64,000 nt of DNA, from positions 52,425,836 through 52,489,835 of the forward strand of contig CM055095.1 of NCBI GenBank assembly GCA_029204225.1. The letters are read 5' to 3'. Made by a program: the position numbers and the translations under genes. This document shows positions 29,516 to 39,299 of this stretch, in pieces. The stretch's first letter is position 1. Each line of letters starts with the position of its first letter. The DNA comes from Diphasiastrum complanatum (Eukaryota > Streptophyta > Lycopodiopsida > Lycopodiales > Lycopodiaceae). The notes beneath the pieces are model-generated. The model worked only from the letters and a program-made list of their open reading frames with translations, was not told the DNA's origin and ran no database searches.

Positions 29516-30275
29516 TTGGATGGACATTATGCTCTTGGAGGTGGTCCCAAAATACAAAGGACACCTGAGCACAAGGCATTACTGAAGTGTAAGGACCCCT
29601 TGAGGCTTGGCCCTTGGGCCTTCCCCAATTTGCAAGATGCAATGCATATGGAAGAACTAGTGCTTGGAAACCTTTTTTGAACTATTCTCTGAAAACCTCT
29701 CTTTTAGTAAGCTTCCCAATTTCCTCAGGACTATTACTCATGAAAGGACTATTACTCAGGACTATTACTCATGAAAGGACTTATATGCCTATATGAAAGA
29801 TCTTAACAAACTTCATGATAGTAATTTTTGAGAAATAATGCCGATTATCCAAAGCACCGGTGAAGGGGACCATTCAATTTCATATTTTAAAAAGAATCAG
29901 CAAAGTGTTAAAACATTAATCTTTCCTAGAAAAGGTAAACATGAAAGCTAAATTTTATTGAATGTCACATATGTGACATTTGAAACATACTTGTCCTATG
30001 AAAGTTTGAAATAGAATAACAATTTGAAAGGTGGTATGCATGTCATATTCTTGAGCTTGCTCCTTGCCTTTCAAATTGAAGGGTCCAATTAATAGTTATA
30101 ACTTCTCAAAAATGCTCACAAGTTTTTTCTTAAAGCGACTTTGATTTTCAAATGAGATCTTGTTTTGCATTAGCAACTTTGTATAGAAACTCATCTTATA
30201 TTGCTTCCTTTATTTGAAACAATAATGCCTGTATTTACCATTGAGCTTATTCCTCACCATGAGTGAGGGTGCAAA
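29516..30275. other. AT-rich DNA, nothing recognised
   Basis: A short local direct repeat 'aggactattactcatgaaagg' variant occurs at 29725-29780. No coding or element signal was found. Confidence 0.35.
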
Positions 30276-30410
30276 CAAGGCCCCACCCTCATCCAACGAT
30301 GTACTAAGATGAAAACGTGCCATCATTATCTCTCCACTTTGATAGTGGCTTCTACACCGTTGGACGAGGACGAGGACGAGGATGAGGATGAGGATGAGGG
30401 TGGGGCCTTG
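30276..30410. repeat. Inverted repeat with a (GAGGAY)n expansion in one arm
   Basis: The left arm 'caaggccccaccctcatc' plus 'caacg' (30276-30298) is the reverse complement of 'cgttgg' (30358-30363) and 'gatgagggtggggccttg' (30393-30410). The right arm is split by an insertion of GACGAG/GATGAG hexamers at 30364-30392. The structure is a hairpin whose one arm has expanded by slippage. Confidence 0.85.
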
Positions 30411-32299
30411 TCGCAGCCTCAACTATGGTCAGTAATACACTAACTCTCATTTTACGCTTTAAATCACATTGAATGCAAGGAAACATGTCATTTACAACCA
30501 TTGGGAGAAATACAATGAATCTTATTTTACACTCCAAAATTACATCAAATGCAAGGATATATGTTACTGAAAGAATTAGATTGAAAGGTAGATTTCAACC
30601 AAAATAAATGTGTTAGTTTTTTTCAATGTGCACTTTAATAAATGAACATTCTTTAAAGTCTCAATGTACAAAGGAAGTGGCTAGGCACGACATGTATATG
30701 GTAACAAGCTCAACGTTGCATGCTACACATTATAAGGTGGAAATCATCTCCCCATTAACCCACACTAACAAGGAGGCAAGGCCAACAATATATACTACAT
30801 ACTGTAAGGTGGAAGTTATCACCTTGTATCAATCTATACTAAGAAATTGACAAGGCCAACAACATATTTAAGGCACCAACTCAATTCTCAACTTCCTTAC
30901 ATTTTCAGATTGCAACCTTGAGACTCTCGAGCACTAGTAGATTGCATATCTAGACATGTGGTTACACCTATCTACAAACGTGGGAGGTACCCAAGTGAAG
31001 AAGTACCACTGGTTTTATTTGATGCCATGTGCAATTGGTGTGCAACGTGCTATGACAAATGTAGCATCATGGTGCATTTAAAAAGATGTACAATACCAAA
31101 AAGGAGGTGTAAACATGTGTAGAACCCCACAATTGATGTACAACAAAAGATAGCTTATGCCATGTGGCAATGTGTGATAGTTCACAAATCAAATATTCAC
31201 AACACTTAGCCAAGTTTACAAAAAGGAGCTCACATTTATTTTTCCTTCCAAAAAATGATTTCCAGATTTTAAACATTGTTGATTTTTTAAAAATGAGCAC
31301 TTGTACTCATATAAAGAAATCTTTATTACCATAATAATTTCATAATGTTTAAAGAGTCTTTCACATTCTAGAAGATTTAATTGCTAATGGCTATATTGTA
31401 GTCATATTGGGAGATCATGATAAAGCCTCAAGGGAACCTGGGACAAGCAACTTACCCCTTCCACCATTTGCCTATCCAACTAAGCAATCATTCACACCAT
31501 CCAACATACCAACAAACATTAGTTCCATTAGGTGACTCTTCCCAATAGACTAGTCAAACTTAGACATCCAACAACACAAGTGCAACAAAGATCACTCATG
31601 CTTGGACCACACAAGTATGAGCTCCACAAAGTTAGCCCTAAACTATCCAAACAAGTCGACACACCACGAGTATTTGAACTAGCCAATATGCCAACCCACA
31701 AATCCAAAGAACAAAGTTGGAGTGGATCCAACTAACTAGCATAGTGGTAAGCAAGTTGCCCATGAGGGTAACCCCCATGCTTAATGTTATTAAAAGTTTG
31801 TAAATTGGTCCTCAAACTTAAATTTAGCACAAAGGTTAAACCAATAATGGTAATTCTAGGCCCCAATGTGCATATTCATTGATTTAATTAATAAGTAAGG
31901 GGAGCCAAGACCTCATGCTTAATTTTGCAACTTGTCTAGTGCACAATTTATTGCATGTCTCTCCTCATAGTTATTTGGAAGTCCACTCCATCCAAAAACA
32001 TTAGGCTAATCTGGTAGTGCATGCTTTAAGGCCAAAATAAAAGAACCGAACAATTTTAGTCAAACTCATGGACAACAAGCTGCAAGTTCCATCATGTCTT
32101 GAGTCGACAAGAGATAGCTTAACTACAATAATTAAGTAGCAGATTCCTCCATAGGTTGAAGATTGGGTCAAATTTCATATAACAATGAAATAAGGCTACA
32201 GTGATGGCGGAAATGGCGGAAACATCAAATGCAAAGATGGTAGAAATAGAAGACTAGCTGTAGGGTGGAGCATCTGATCCTATTCCTTTCATGCTAATT
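30411..32299. other. AT-rich repetitive DNA, nothing assignable
   Basis: It contains loosely repeated phrases such as 'taaggtggaa' with 'caaggccaacaa' (30730-30870). A stretch at 31750-31790 resembles a tRNA A-box but lacks a B-box (see rejected items). No coding domain was found on either strand. Confidence 0.35.
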
Positions 32300-32985
32300 G
32301 GTTTGGTGTATGACTACCTTCAAAAGTAACTTTCTTCTGAAGTGGATTTGATTCTCAATTAGAGTTCTTGCTTCATCTGAAACATCCTTTTGAAATAGTT
32401 TGGCAGCATTTCGGTCATAGTCCGAATCATCTTTCAAATCTTTTTGAGTGATAGACTTATTTGCCTTAGGCTGCTTTGTTGGATGCTTCCTCTTGTTTTT
32501 ACGAGTCTTAGCTGAACTCTTTGTTGATGATTTGGGTGACTTTGAAGAACTTCTGGTTAAAACTTTAAAAATTTCTTCAAAGTCACTCGGCTAGTTAGTT
32601 TCAGTAGTCAGCAGGGTGCCTTTGTCAGAGCATTCAATCCCCTGCACAACTGCATCCTCCGGCTTGTTTCTGAAGTCTGCTTCTCCACCAGGGGTCTAGA
32701 CATACTTGTATATCACCTTCGACTTTTGAGGCTTTGGGCAATCTGTAGCAAGATGGCCTTCTCCCGAACAATTCAAATATAACGGGACATAGCCGATTGG
32801 TCGGCGAGGCTCCAAACAGTTTGGTGAATAATGACCTTGTGCGCCACAATTATAACAGTTGTTGGTAACCTTCTTCGGTGGTAAGTTTATTGGTGCATAG
32901 ATAGTCTTCTGGTTTTGGCTCACTGTTTGAGTAGGTACAAATTGTTTTGGTCCAAATTTTGGCTTTAACTGCATAGGTGGGCCAG
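32300..32985 (-). pseudogene. Gypsy-type gag tail with two zinc knuckles
   Basis: The minus-strand frame from about 32974 to 32300 reads a Gln/Pro-rich stretch, a first knuckle CYNCGAQGHYSPNC, a second knuckle with the first Cys replaced by Leu (L-N-C-S-G-E-G-H-L-A-T-D-C), then S-K-V-I-Y-K-Y-V. It continues through two TAG codons (both consistent with CAG to TAG) into a Ser/Lys-rich tail (K-T-R-K-N-K-R-K-H). It abuts, in the same orientation, a copia reverse transcriptase at 32985, a join of different element classes. Confidence 0.75.
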
Positions 32986-34420
32986 GCGGTCCTTGAATGT
33001 AATGACATTGCTCTTCCTTCTGATTGGAAGGTGTACCTTGCCATTGAGAAATGTTGTCTTGACATCCATTTGGTGCATTTCGAGGTCTTCTGTGGCTGCT
33101 AACGCAATCAGAGTCCTAATTGACTGCATCTTGACGACAGGACTGAAAATTTCTTGGCAATCCACTCCTTGGACTTGAGTGAATCCCTTAGCCACCAGCC
33201 ATGCTTTCCATCTAGAAATGGAACCATCAGAGTTGATCTTCTTTTTGAAGATCCACTTGTTGTCGATAACTCTCTTGTGAGTGGGGAAGTCGACCAGTGT
33301 CCAGGTCTGATTCGTCAAAAGTGAGTTGTACTCGCATTCCATGGCTTCTTGCCACTTCACAGCATCCTTGGAGTTAATTGCTTCGGCTAGGCTCTCTGGT
33401 TCTTTTGATGAAGTCCATAATGATTGAGGTGCATACCTCTCAGGAATTGTCCGAGTCCGTGAGGATCTGTGGGCGTTGGGTTGACTAGGATGCGCTGGTT
33501 CTTCTTCTTGAACTTCTCCAGATCTGCTCGAGCTTGCTTGGTCTGGTCTGGTGACAGGTTCTGTCTGCTGCTCGGCTTCTATAGCTATAGCTACAGGTTC
33601 TGTAGAAAAATTATCAACGTTGGAAGGTTGAATGCTACGTAGAATAGGATGAAATAACATAGCATCATCTATTGATGGCTGTTTGAAATCATAATATGCA
33701 TGTTCTTGAAATATTACATCCCTAGAGACAAACACTACATTGGTGGATGGATCATAAACTTTATAAGCTTTATGTTCATCATGATGGCTAATGAAAATAC
33801 ATTTATTTGTCCTATGATCTAGCTTCTTTCTAAGCTGTTTAGGAATGTGAACAAAACATATACAACCAAAGGTTTTTAAATGGTTGACACTAGGCTTGTG
33901 CCCATGCCAAACTTCATAAGGAGTTTTGTTGTTGACTGCTTTGGTGCTAGATCTGTTCTACACGTAACAGTCTGTGGCAGTAGCTTCTGCCCAGAGATTC
34001 GCAGGTAGGTGTGCTTGATGTAGCATTGATCTGGTTGAGTCGAGAAGAGTTCGGTTCTTCCTTTCTGCAATCTCGTTCTGTTGAGGTGAATACGAAGTAG
34101 TAAACTGTCTTTTGATGTCATGTTCAGCCAGGTAGTCGGACATCTGGTTGGAGATGTATCCGCCGCCACCATCAGTTCAGAATGTCTTCACTTTCCCAGA
34201 TGTTTGTGTCTCAGCCATGGCCTTGAATCTCTTGAAGCATTCAAAGGCTTCAAATTTGTGCTTAATGAACATGACTGTAGACCATCTGGAGTAATCATCT
34301 ATGAAAGTGATAAAATAGACTGCATCTCCTAAGGATGGAGTTGGCATTGGACCACAGAGATTGCTATGTACACAAATACGAAGGCGAAACTTCAACATCT
34401 GAACAAGTTTTACCTCGAAT
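32986..34420 (-). pseudogene. Ty1-copia integrase to reverse transcriptase fragment
   Basis: Reverse strand. From 34420 downward: integrase core C-G-P-M-P-T-P-S-L-G and F-I-D-D-Y-S-R (first Asp region), a stop at 34176, then Y-L-A-E-H-D-I-K-R-Q-F and S-P-Q-Q-N-E-I-A-E-R-K-N-R-T-L (catalytic Glu region). A stop near 33958 and the integrase C-terminus follow. An intact 256-codon frame (32965-33735) carries the linker and RT start: W-Q-E-A-M-E-C-E-Y-N-S-L, W-I-F-K-K-K, L-V-A-K-G-F-T-Q, Q-M-D-V-K-T-T-F-L-N-G. The RT ends abruptly before the YVDD box at the junction with gypsy gag. Confidence 0.88.
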
Positions 34421-34489
34421 GAAGATTCTTTTTTTGCAAAATCGACAGATGATGATGACCTTTGAATAAATTATTTCGAATGTTATGAG

Positions 34490-35271
34490 GTTGAAGAGAC
34501 AAAACCATCTTCTGTTTCATAAAATAATGTTTCAAATCGAGAAGTTCAAGGCTACTCAGTTGCCAATATGATAGAAGGAATGATTAAGTCTGATGCAGTT
34601 ATTGATATGTCGATTGCACTTGATAAAGTATTGAAAATATCTCAACATTTGTAGAAAGAATAGATGCAATTATTCACGGGTTTATTAAGAAAATACCAAA
34701 AAGTGTTTGCTTGGACTATGCATGACCTTAAGGAATTTCAAAAGGAGTTCGGAGAACATCGAATCGACTTAATACCGATTCAACAAAAACAATATCGACT
34801 AAATCCAAAGTATTCTCTGATGGTTATGGATGAACTGGAGAAATATCTAGAAGCTGGAATCATTTATCCTATCCTAAATAGCGAGTGGGTATCTTTGATT
34901 GTTGTGGTACCAAATGTGAAAAATAGGCAAAATCTAGCTTGATCTTTTGCAATAACACGTACGTAGTATGCCGAGACTTTCGAATATTGAATGTTGCCAC
35001 AAGGAAGGATCATTACCCGTTCTCATTTACCGATACAATTCTTGATCAAGTCGCAAGACATGAGATATATTGTTTTCTAGATGGCTTTCCAGGATACAAT
35101 CAAGTATCTATTAAACAGGAAGACCAATCGAAGACGACATAACAACGGATTGGAGAACAAATGCCTTTTGGCTTGTGCAATGCACTAGCTACTTTCCAAC
35201 AAACGACTATATTTCAAGATTATTTACGAGTGTTCCTGGAATTCTTTATTGACGATTTATGTGTAAAGTAA
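34490..35271 (+). pseudogene. Ty3-gypsy reverse transcriptase fragment
   Basis: Plus strand: G-L-L-R-K-Y-Q-K-V-F-A-W, then L-E-A-G-I-I-Y-P, a frameshift, C-R-D-F-R-I-L-N, F-L-D-G-F-P-G-Y-N, an in-frame stop, M-P-F-G-L-C-N-A and the catalytic box F-F-I-D-D-L. It is the same class as the RT at 22.3-23.2 kb but a separate, diverged copy (its DD pair is intact). It is truncated on both sides and ends 177 bp before the LTR-like repeat at 35448. Confidence 0.85.
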
Positions 35272-35447
35272 GGCCACAGATCATGTGTCAAAACTTATGT
35301 TAGTGGCCCCTTTGTCGTTAGAGCCTCCTTTGCCACCACACTAAGATCTATCCAACTAGCAAACAAGCAAACACACAACACAGAAGCGAGAAAACAAAGA
35401 AAAAGAAGCTAGATAAAAAAATACTTAAAAAGTCGCAACGTTGCCAA

Positions 35448-36242
35448 TGTTGGAAGTAAATATGATTTGTCACTGTTTGGCTAGATCTACTCACGATGTG
35501 GTGTAGTATAGAGGGGATCGTCCGCTTCCTAAGTTTCTACCAAGCTTTTGACGGAATGCGAAAATAGAAAAAAACAATGATGAGCAATAAGGCTTACCCA
35601 ACTAGTGCTTGAATTAGAAATAAAACTAATCTAAGATGACAAAATGCAAAACCTTACTAAGGCTTACCGAACTAGGAGCTTAAACTAAATCCTAGATTAA
35701 CACCCAAAGGGTTTGAAAAGATAAATTGCGGCTAACTAAATAAATAACAAATAAAGCATGCCACAATAATCCAATGAAAGGAGGCAAGAGGAGGCCCGAG
35801 CACCTTCCCTCAAGCTATGCACCTTCCAATGAGAACACAAAGAAATAGAATGATAATCTCAAAGAGAGAGCAATTTAGCATAATCTCAGAGTGTTATTAA
35901 CAAGGCAAATACCTCTCCTTTTATGGCAAGGAGGGTCTTCCATAAGTATCCACTAACTTATGGGACTAATCTATTTCTAGCCTTTCTAGAACTTCTAACT
36001 TAGGATTTAGAACTTCAAAGTTTCTTAACTTAGAAAAACTTAAGATAAAATATTTCTAATCTTAAGTTTCCTAAGTCTAAGTTTTAAATCTAAGTTTAAG
36101 CTATTTTATTATTTTTTAAGCTTCTACTCATGGGCTTACAACACATGCCATGGCGGAAGTTTATTAATCTTACAAAACACATGCCACGGAGTTTTATTTT
36201 TCTCTTTTTTTAGTTTTATCTGTGTTAGCACAGATGCTAACA
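35448..36242. repeat. LTR-like repeat, right copy
   Basis: It starts TGTTGGAAG like the left copy at 26325 and can be followed to a likely end CTAACA at 36242. The last 20 bases form a small inverted repeat (TGTTAGCA, 4 bases, TGCTAACA). Candidate LTR length is about 795 bp, with TG and CA ends. Directly afterwards the coiled-coil tail of the accessory ORF begins. No 5-bp duplication flanks the 26325-36242 block (gtcaa against acact). Confidence 0.6.
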
Positions 36243-36690
36243 ACACTTCATGATGAGAGCATGAAGACAGAAACTGCCTTACAGTTGTGCAGCAGCTCTG
36301 GATCTATTCAGATCGATCCCTTGAAGCTGTAGTCCCTTCAAGACCAGATGCTAGACAATTTTTGAGTCGAGTTTCTACTCCCACTCGAGGATGAAAAGCA
36401 CTCATCGAAGAAGAACTTGTTAAGCTGAATGAGCTTTCTGCTGAGACAACTACCTGCTCCGGGCCAGATGCACATGAGGAATACTTGCAGGCCCTACAGA
36501 GAATTGATGATTTGGTGAAGCAGCTCCAGGCAACCTAGAAATGTACAGGGGTGGCAGATCATTTGGAGTACGCAGAAGCCTGCATCAAGATCTCTGACTT
36601 GCCGAAGGAGGTATCAAACCTCAAGCAGCAACTCAAAGACCAGAAACTCGCTGCTGACATCCATCAATATGACATTCAGGAAGCACACAC
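36243..36690 (+). pseudogene. Probable continuation of the accessory ORF (coiled-coil tail)
   Basis: Across one shift and two stops (TGA near 36390, TAG near 36537, the latter consistent with CAG) a coherent frame reads A-L-I-E-E-E-L-V-K-L-N-E-L-S-A-E, then L-Q-R-I-D-D-L-V-K-Q-L-Q and L-P-K-E-V-S-N-L-K-Q-Q-L-K-D-Q. This is heptad-like and compatible with a coiled coil. It starts exactly at the end of the right LTR-like repeat, as if the 26.3-36.2 kb block had been inserted into the ORF begun at 25292. Homology to that ORF is inferred from position and composition only. Confidence 0.4.
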
Positions 36691-36692
36691 TT

Positions 36693-36930
36693 GATCTTCT
36701 CCACTTGTTGTCAATAACTCTCTTGTGAGTGGGGAAGTCGACCAATGTCCAGGTCTGATTTGTCAAAAGTGAGTTGTACTCGTTTTCCATAGCTTCTTGC
36801 CACTTCACAGCATCCTTGGAGTTAATTGCTTCGGCTAGGATCTCTAGTTCTTCTGATAAAGTCCAGAACGATTGAGGTGTATACCTCTCAAAAATTGTTT
36901 GATTCCATGAGGATCTTTGAACATTCGATT
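36693..36930 (-). pseudogene. Second copy of the copia linker/RT start
   Basis: It is nearly the same sequence as about 33235-33470 (same strand, about nine tenths identical by eye). It contains K-W-Q-E-A-M-E-N-E-Y-N-S-L and L-V-D-F-P-T-H-K-R-V-I-D-N-K-W, with an 11-base deletion near 36700. It is a direct repeat 3.45 kb from its partner, ending where the LTR TGTTGGATTATTC begins. Confidence 0.85.
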
Positions 36931-38017
36931 TGTTGGATTATTCTCGACTAATCAGTTTTTTAATCTTCATCCAACTATTTATCCAGTTCTGTAGACTTTT
37001 CCGTGTTTTTATACAGTTTGCAGAATTGCAAGTATTTTTACACACTCTACAGAAATACATGGAGTTTGACAACAGTGTCAGGTTTTCTCTCTCTACAAAA
37101 ACCCGACAATTTTGTCTTTTCGTCACAGTCAATCAACACTGTGAAAAATACAAGTAAAAACTATAGTGTCACATTTTTCGCATTTGTCGCCTATGAAAAA
37201 TCTCATGTACAAATGCAATATCGTCTTTTTCGTATTTTTCGCCTGTCAAGAATTATGAGTAAAAATGCAGTGTCGCATTTTTCAACTGTGGCAGTTTACG
37301 TTCATTTATGCAGAGTGACAGTTTATGTTCATTTATGCAGACAGACTGTTTACAGCCAATTGTCACCACTTATCAACAAGAAACTTCTAAGAAGAACTGG
37401 ATGAATGCCAGCAGACTCCAACCAACTGGCGGTCGCATTCGACAACCTAATTACTTAGTGTAAATCAGCTGTTTATACATCTCATTATTATATATTGTGA
37501 ATTGTGATGGAGTTGAGTGTTATTACACGATGCTTCCTGCAATATTATCAAGTAGATGGTTCACAACTAGAAAGTATTGTAGTTAGCTCTTTATCAAGCT
37601 TTCAAGCTTAAACTCTCTTGAGCATTCTAGCTCAGTCTTTTAGAGATTTACTTTAGAGTTGCCATTGCACTACCTTATTTCGGACTTATTCTCAGTTACT
37701 CAAAGATAGCTTCTATCCGCTATTATTTTGCGCTCATTAGCATCTGATCTTGTTTTTCTGAATCAATACTATTTTCTTATTGCATTCAGTTTGTGTCAGA
37801 ATGCATGCATCTCTGTATTGCTTTTGTAACTGGTAGAAATTGTCTGAAAATTCAATACTTTATGTTTGGCTATGTAATCACTTAGTATCTAGCGAAAGTT
37901 AGTTGCTAAAGATTGGACGTGATTCCCATCACTATTGCTTTGTTCAATTTTTGATAGGCATAGTCATGCATTGGAAGTAGGAAGTTTCCGCTATTTATTA
38001 CTCACCTATTTCCGACA
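36931..38017 (+). repeat. 5' LTR of copia element E1a
   Basis: It starts TGTTGGATTATTC at 36931, where the preceding copia fragment is cut, and ends TTTCCGACA at 38017, immediately before a primer-binding-site-like TGGTATTAGAGC. Length is about 1087 bp. It contains internal short tandem repeats, for example 'gttcatttatgcaga' twice at 27-bp spacing (37298-37350). No 3' partner was found. Confidence 0.65.
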
Positions 38018-38050
38018 TGGTATTAGAGCATACCTACATGGTATCAGAGC
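38018..38050 (+). other. Duplicated primer-binding site of E1a
   Basis: TGGTATTAGAGC (38018-38029) is followed 21 bp later by the canonical copia primer site TGGTATCAGAGC (38039-38050), which is complementary to the 3' region of initiator methionine tRNA in the related elements here. The 21-bp unit is duplicated in tandem; the first copy has one mismatch. Confidence 0.85.
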
Positions 38051-38206
38051 ATTGATTCTTCTTCAAGGCCTAAAACTATTATCACTATGTTGTTGTAAGA
38101 AGACAATCGAAAAAGTCAAGACACTTTGTCTACCTCTTCGTCTCATGCTCTATATGTCAACAAGGGCTCGAAATGACATAAGTAGAAAAGCTCCAAGCAG
38201 TCTACA

Positions 38207-38842
38207 TTGAATCAGAAACAGACTCAAGGTCAAGAACAATCATTGAATCCACATTCGTTGAAGAAGAAGATGTTTTGCAAGTATTGCAAATGCAATAACC
38301 ATGAGATCCAGGATTGCCAAATTCTCAAAGCGAAGAATGCAGCCAAGCAACCTGATCAACAAGCAAATATAGTTCCAGCATCTCCTGAAGTCGAAATGGA
38401 CAAAGATGCTTTTATGGTCAAAGACAAATACGTGAATTCGGATGATTTGTGGTTTTTGGATTCCGAAGCTACTCAATATATGACCAATCATCATGAGATT
38501 TTCCAATCCTATATGCCTTACAACACAAAGAAATATGTTCATCTTGGTGACGATAGTACTCACACTATCGAAGATGAAGGTACTGTAAGGTTGAGATTCC
38601 AGCATGATCAATTCAAACTACTGTCAAAAGTCTTGTATGTTCCTAAACTCTCTACAAATCTGTTATCAGTAAGTAGAATTACAGATTTAGGTCATAAGGT
38701 GGATTTTGAGTCTGATCAATGTAGAATTATTGATAGGATTAATAAGATCCTTGAACTCGGCAAGAGGCATGGATACTTATATAGATTGTCCATTGAAGGT
38801 CCAAGCTCATCTACTTTTGATGAACAGCGAATCCGAAGATGA
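38207..38842 (+). pseudogene. Copia gag zinc knuckle and protease (E1a)
   Basis: A 211-codon open frame. Near residue 23 it has the knuckle CKYCKCNNHEIQDC; near residue 85 the protease site reads W-F-L-D-S-E-A-T-Q-Y-M-T, in which the conserved Gly of D-S-G-A is Glu. The downstream protease words V-L-Y-V-P-K-L-S-T-N-L-L-S-V are intact. The front of gag is missing. The frame then runs into a join with the linker before RT, so the whole integrase is deleted. Confidence 0.85.
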
Positions 38843-39290
38843 TGATGTTGTAGTTCTGCAACTACAGTATGATGAAAATGATCAGCTTCCTCTATTTCCT
38901 AGAAGATCATCAAGAGCTAGCAGACCATCTATCAGGTATATCGACGAGTCTGCAGCCTATCTTGTTCATGAGTCGATGATTGTCGAAGAGGCACTCAGTC
39001 AACTGGATTTTGATCTTTGGAAAGAAGCTATGGATAAAGAGTATTCATCTCCTACCAAGAACCAAACATGGATGATTGTCGAACTACTTGCCAGCAGAAA
39101 TGTAGTTGATTGCAAATGGATTTTCAAAGTCAAGTACAAAGCAGACGGAAGCATCAACAGAAGAAAATCTCGACTTGTCGCCAGAGGATTTCTTAGGTAT
39201 ACAACATCGATTACACTGAGACTTTCAATCCAGTAGTCAAGCATTCTTCTATTCAACTTTTATACCAAGATGAAACAATCAACAAGCATA
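38800..39290 (+). pseudogene. Copia reverse transcriptase start (E1a), truncated
   Basis: In the frame of 38706-39236: a linker with S-S-R-A-S-R-P-S-I-R-Y, then L-W-K-E-A-M-D-K-E-Y, N-Q-T-W, D-C-K-W-I-F-K-V-K-Y and S-R-L-V-A-R-G-F. A shift and a further K-E-R-L-V-A-K word near 39290 end the similarity. The catalytic half of RT and RNase H are absent here. Confidence 0.82.
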
Positions 39291-39299
39291 AGGAAAGGC

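Noticed and set aside
29062-29680. Phe-rich and Lys-rich frames
   Set aside because: Products of T-tracts and the 30-bp minisatellite.
31745-31795. tRNA-like or SINE-head-like stretch (tagcatagtgg followed by gagggtaacccc)
   Set aside because: The A-box resembles a tRNA but there is no GGTTCGA B-box, no cloverleaf and no A-tail with duplication.
36930-37404. Open frames inside the E1a LTR
   Set aside because: LTR sequence with no protein motif; Phe/Val-rich by composition.
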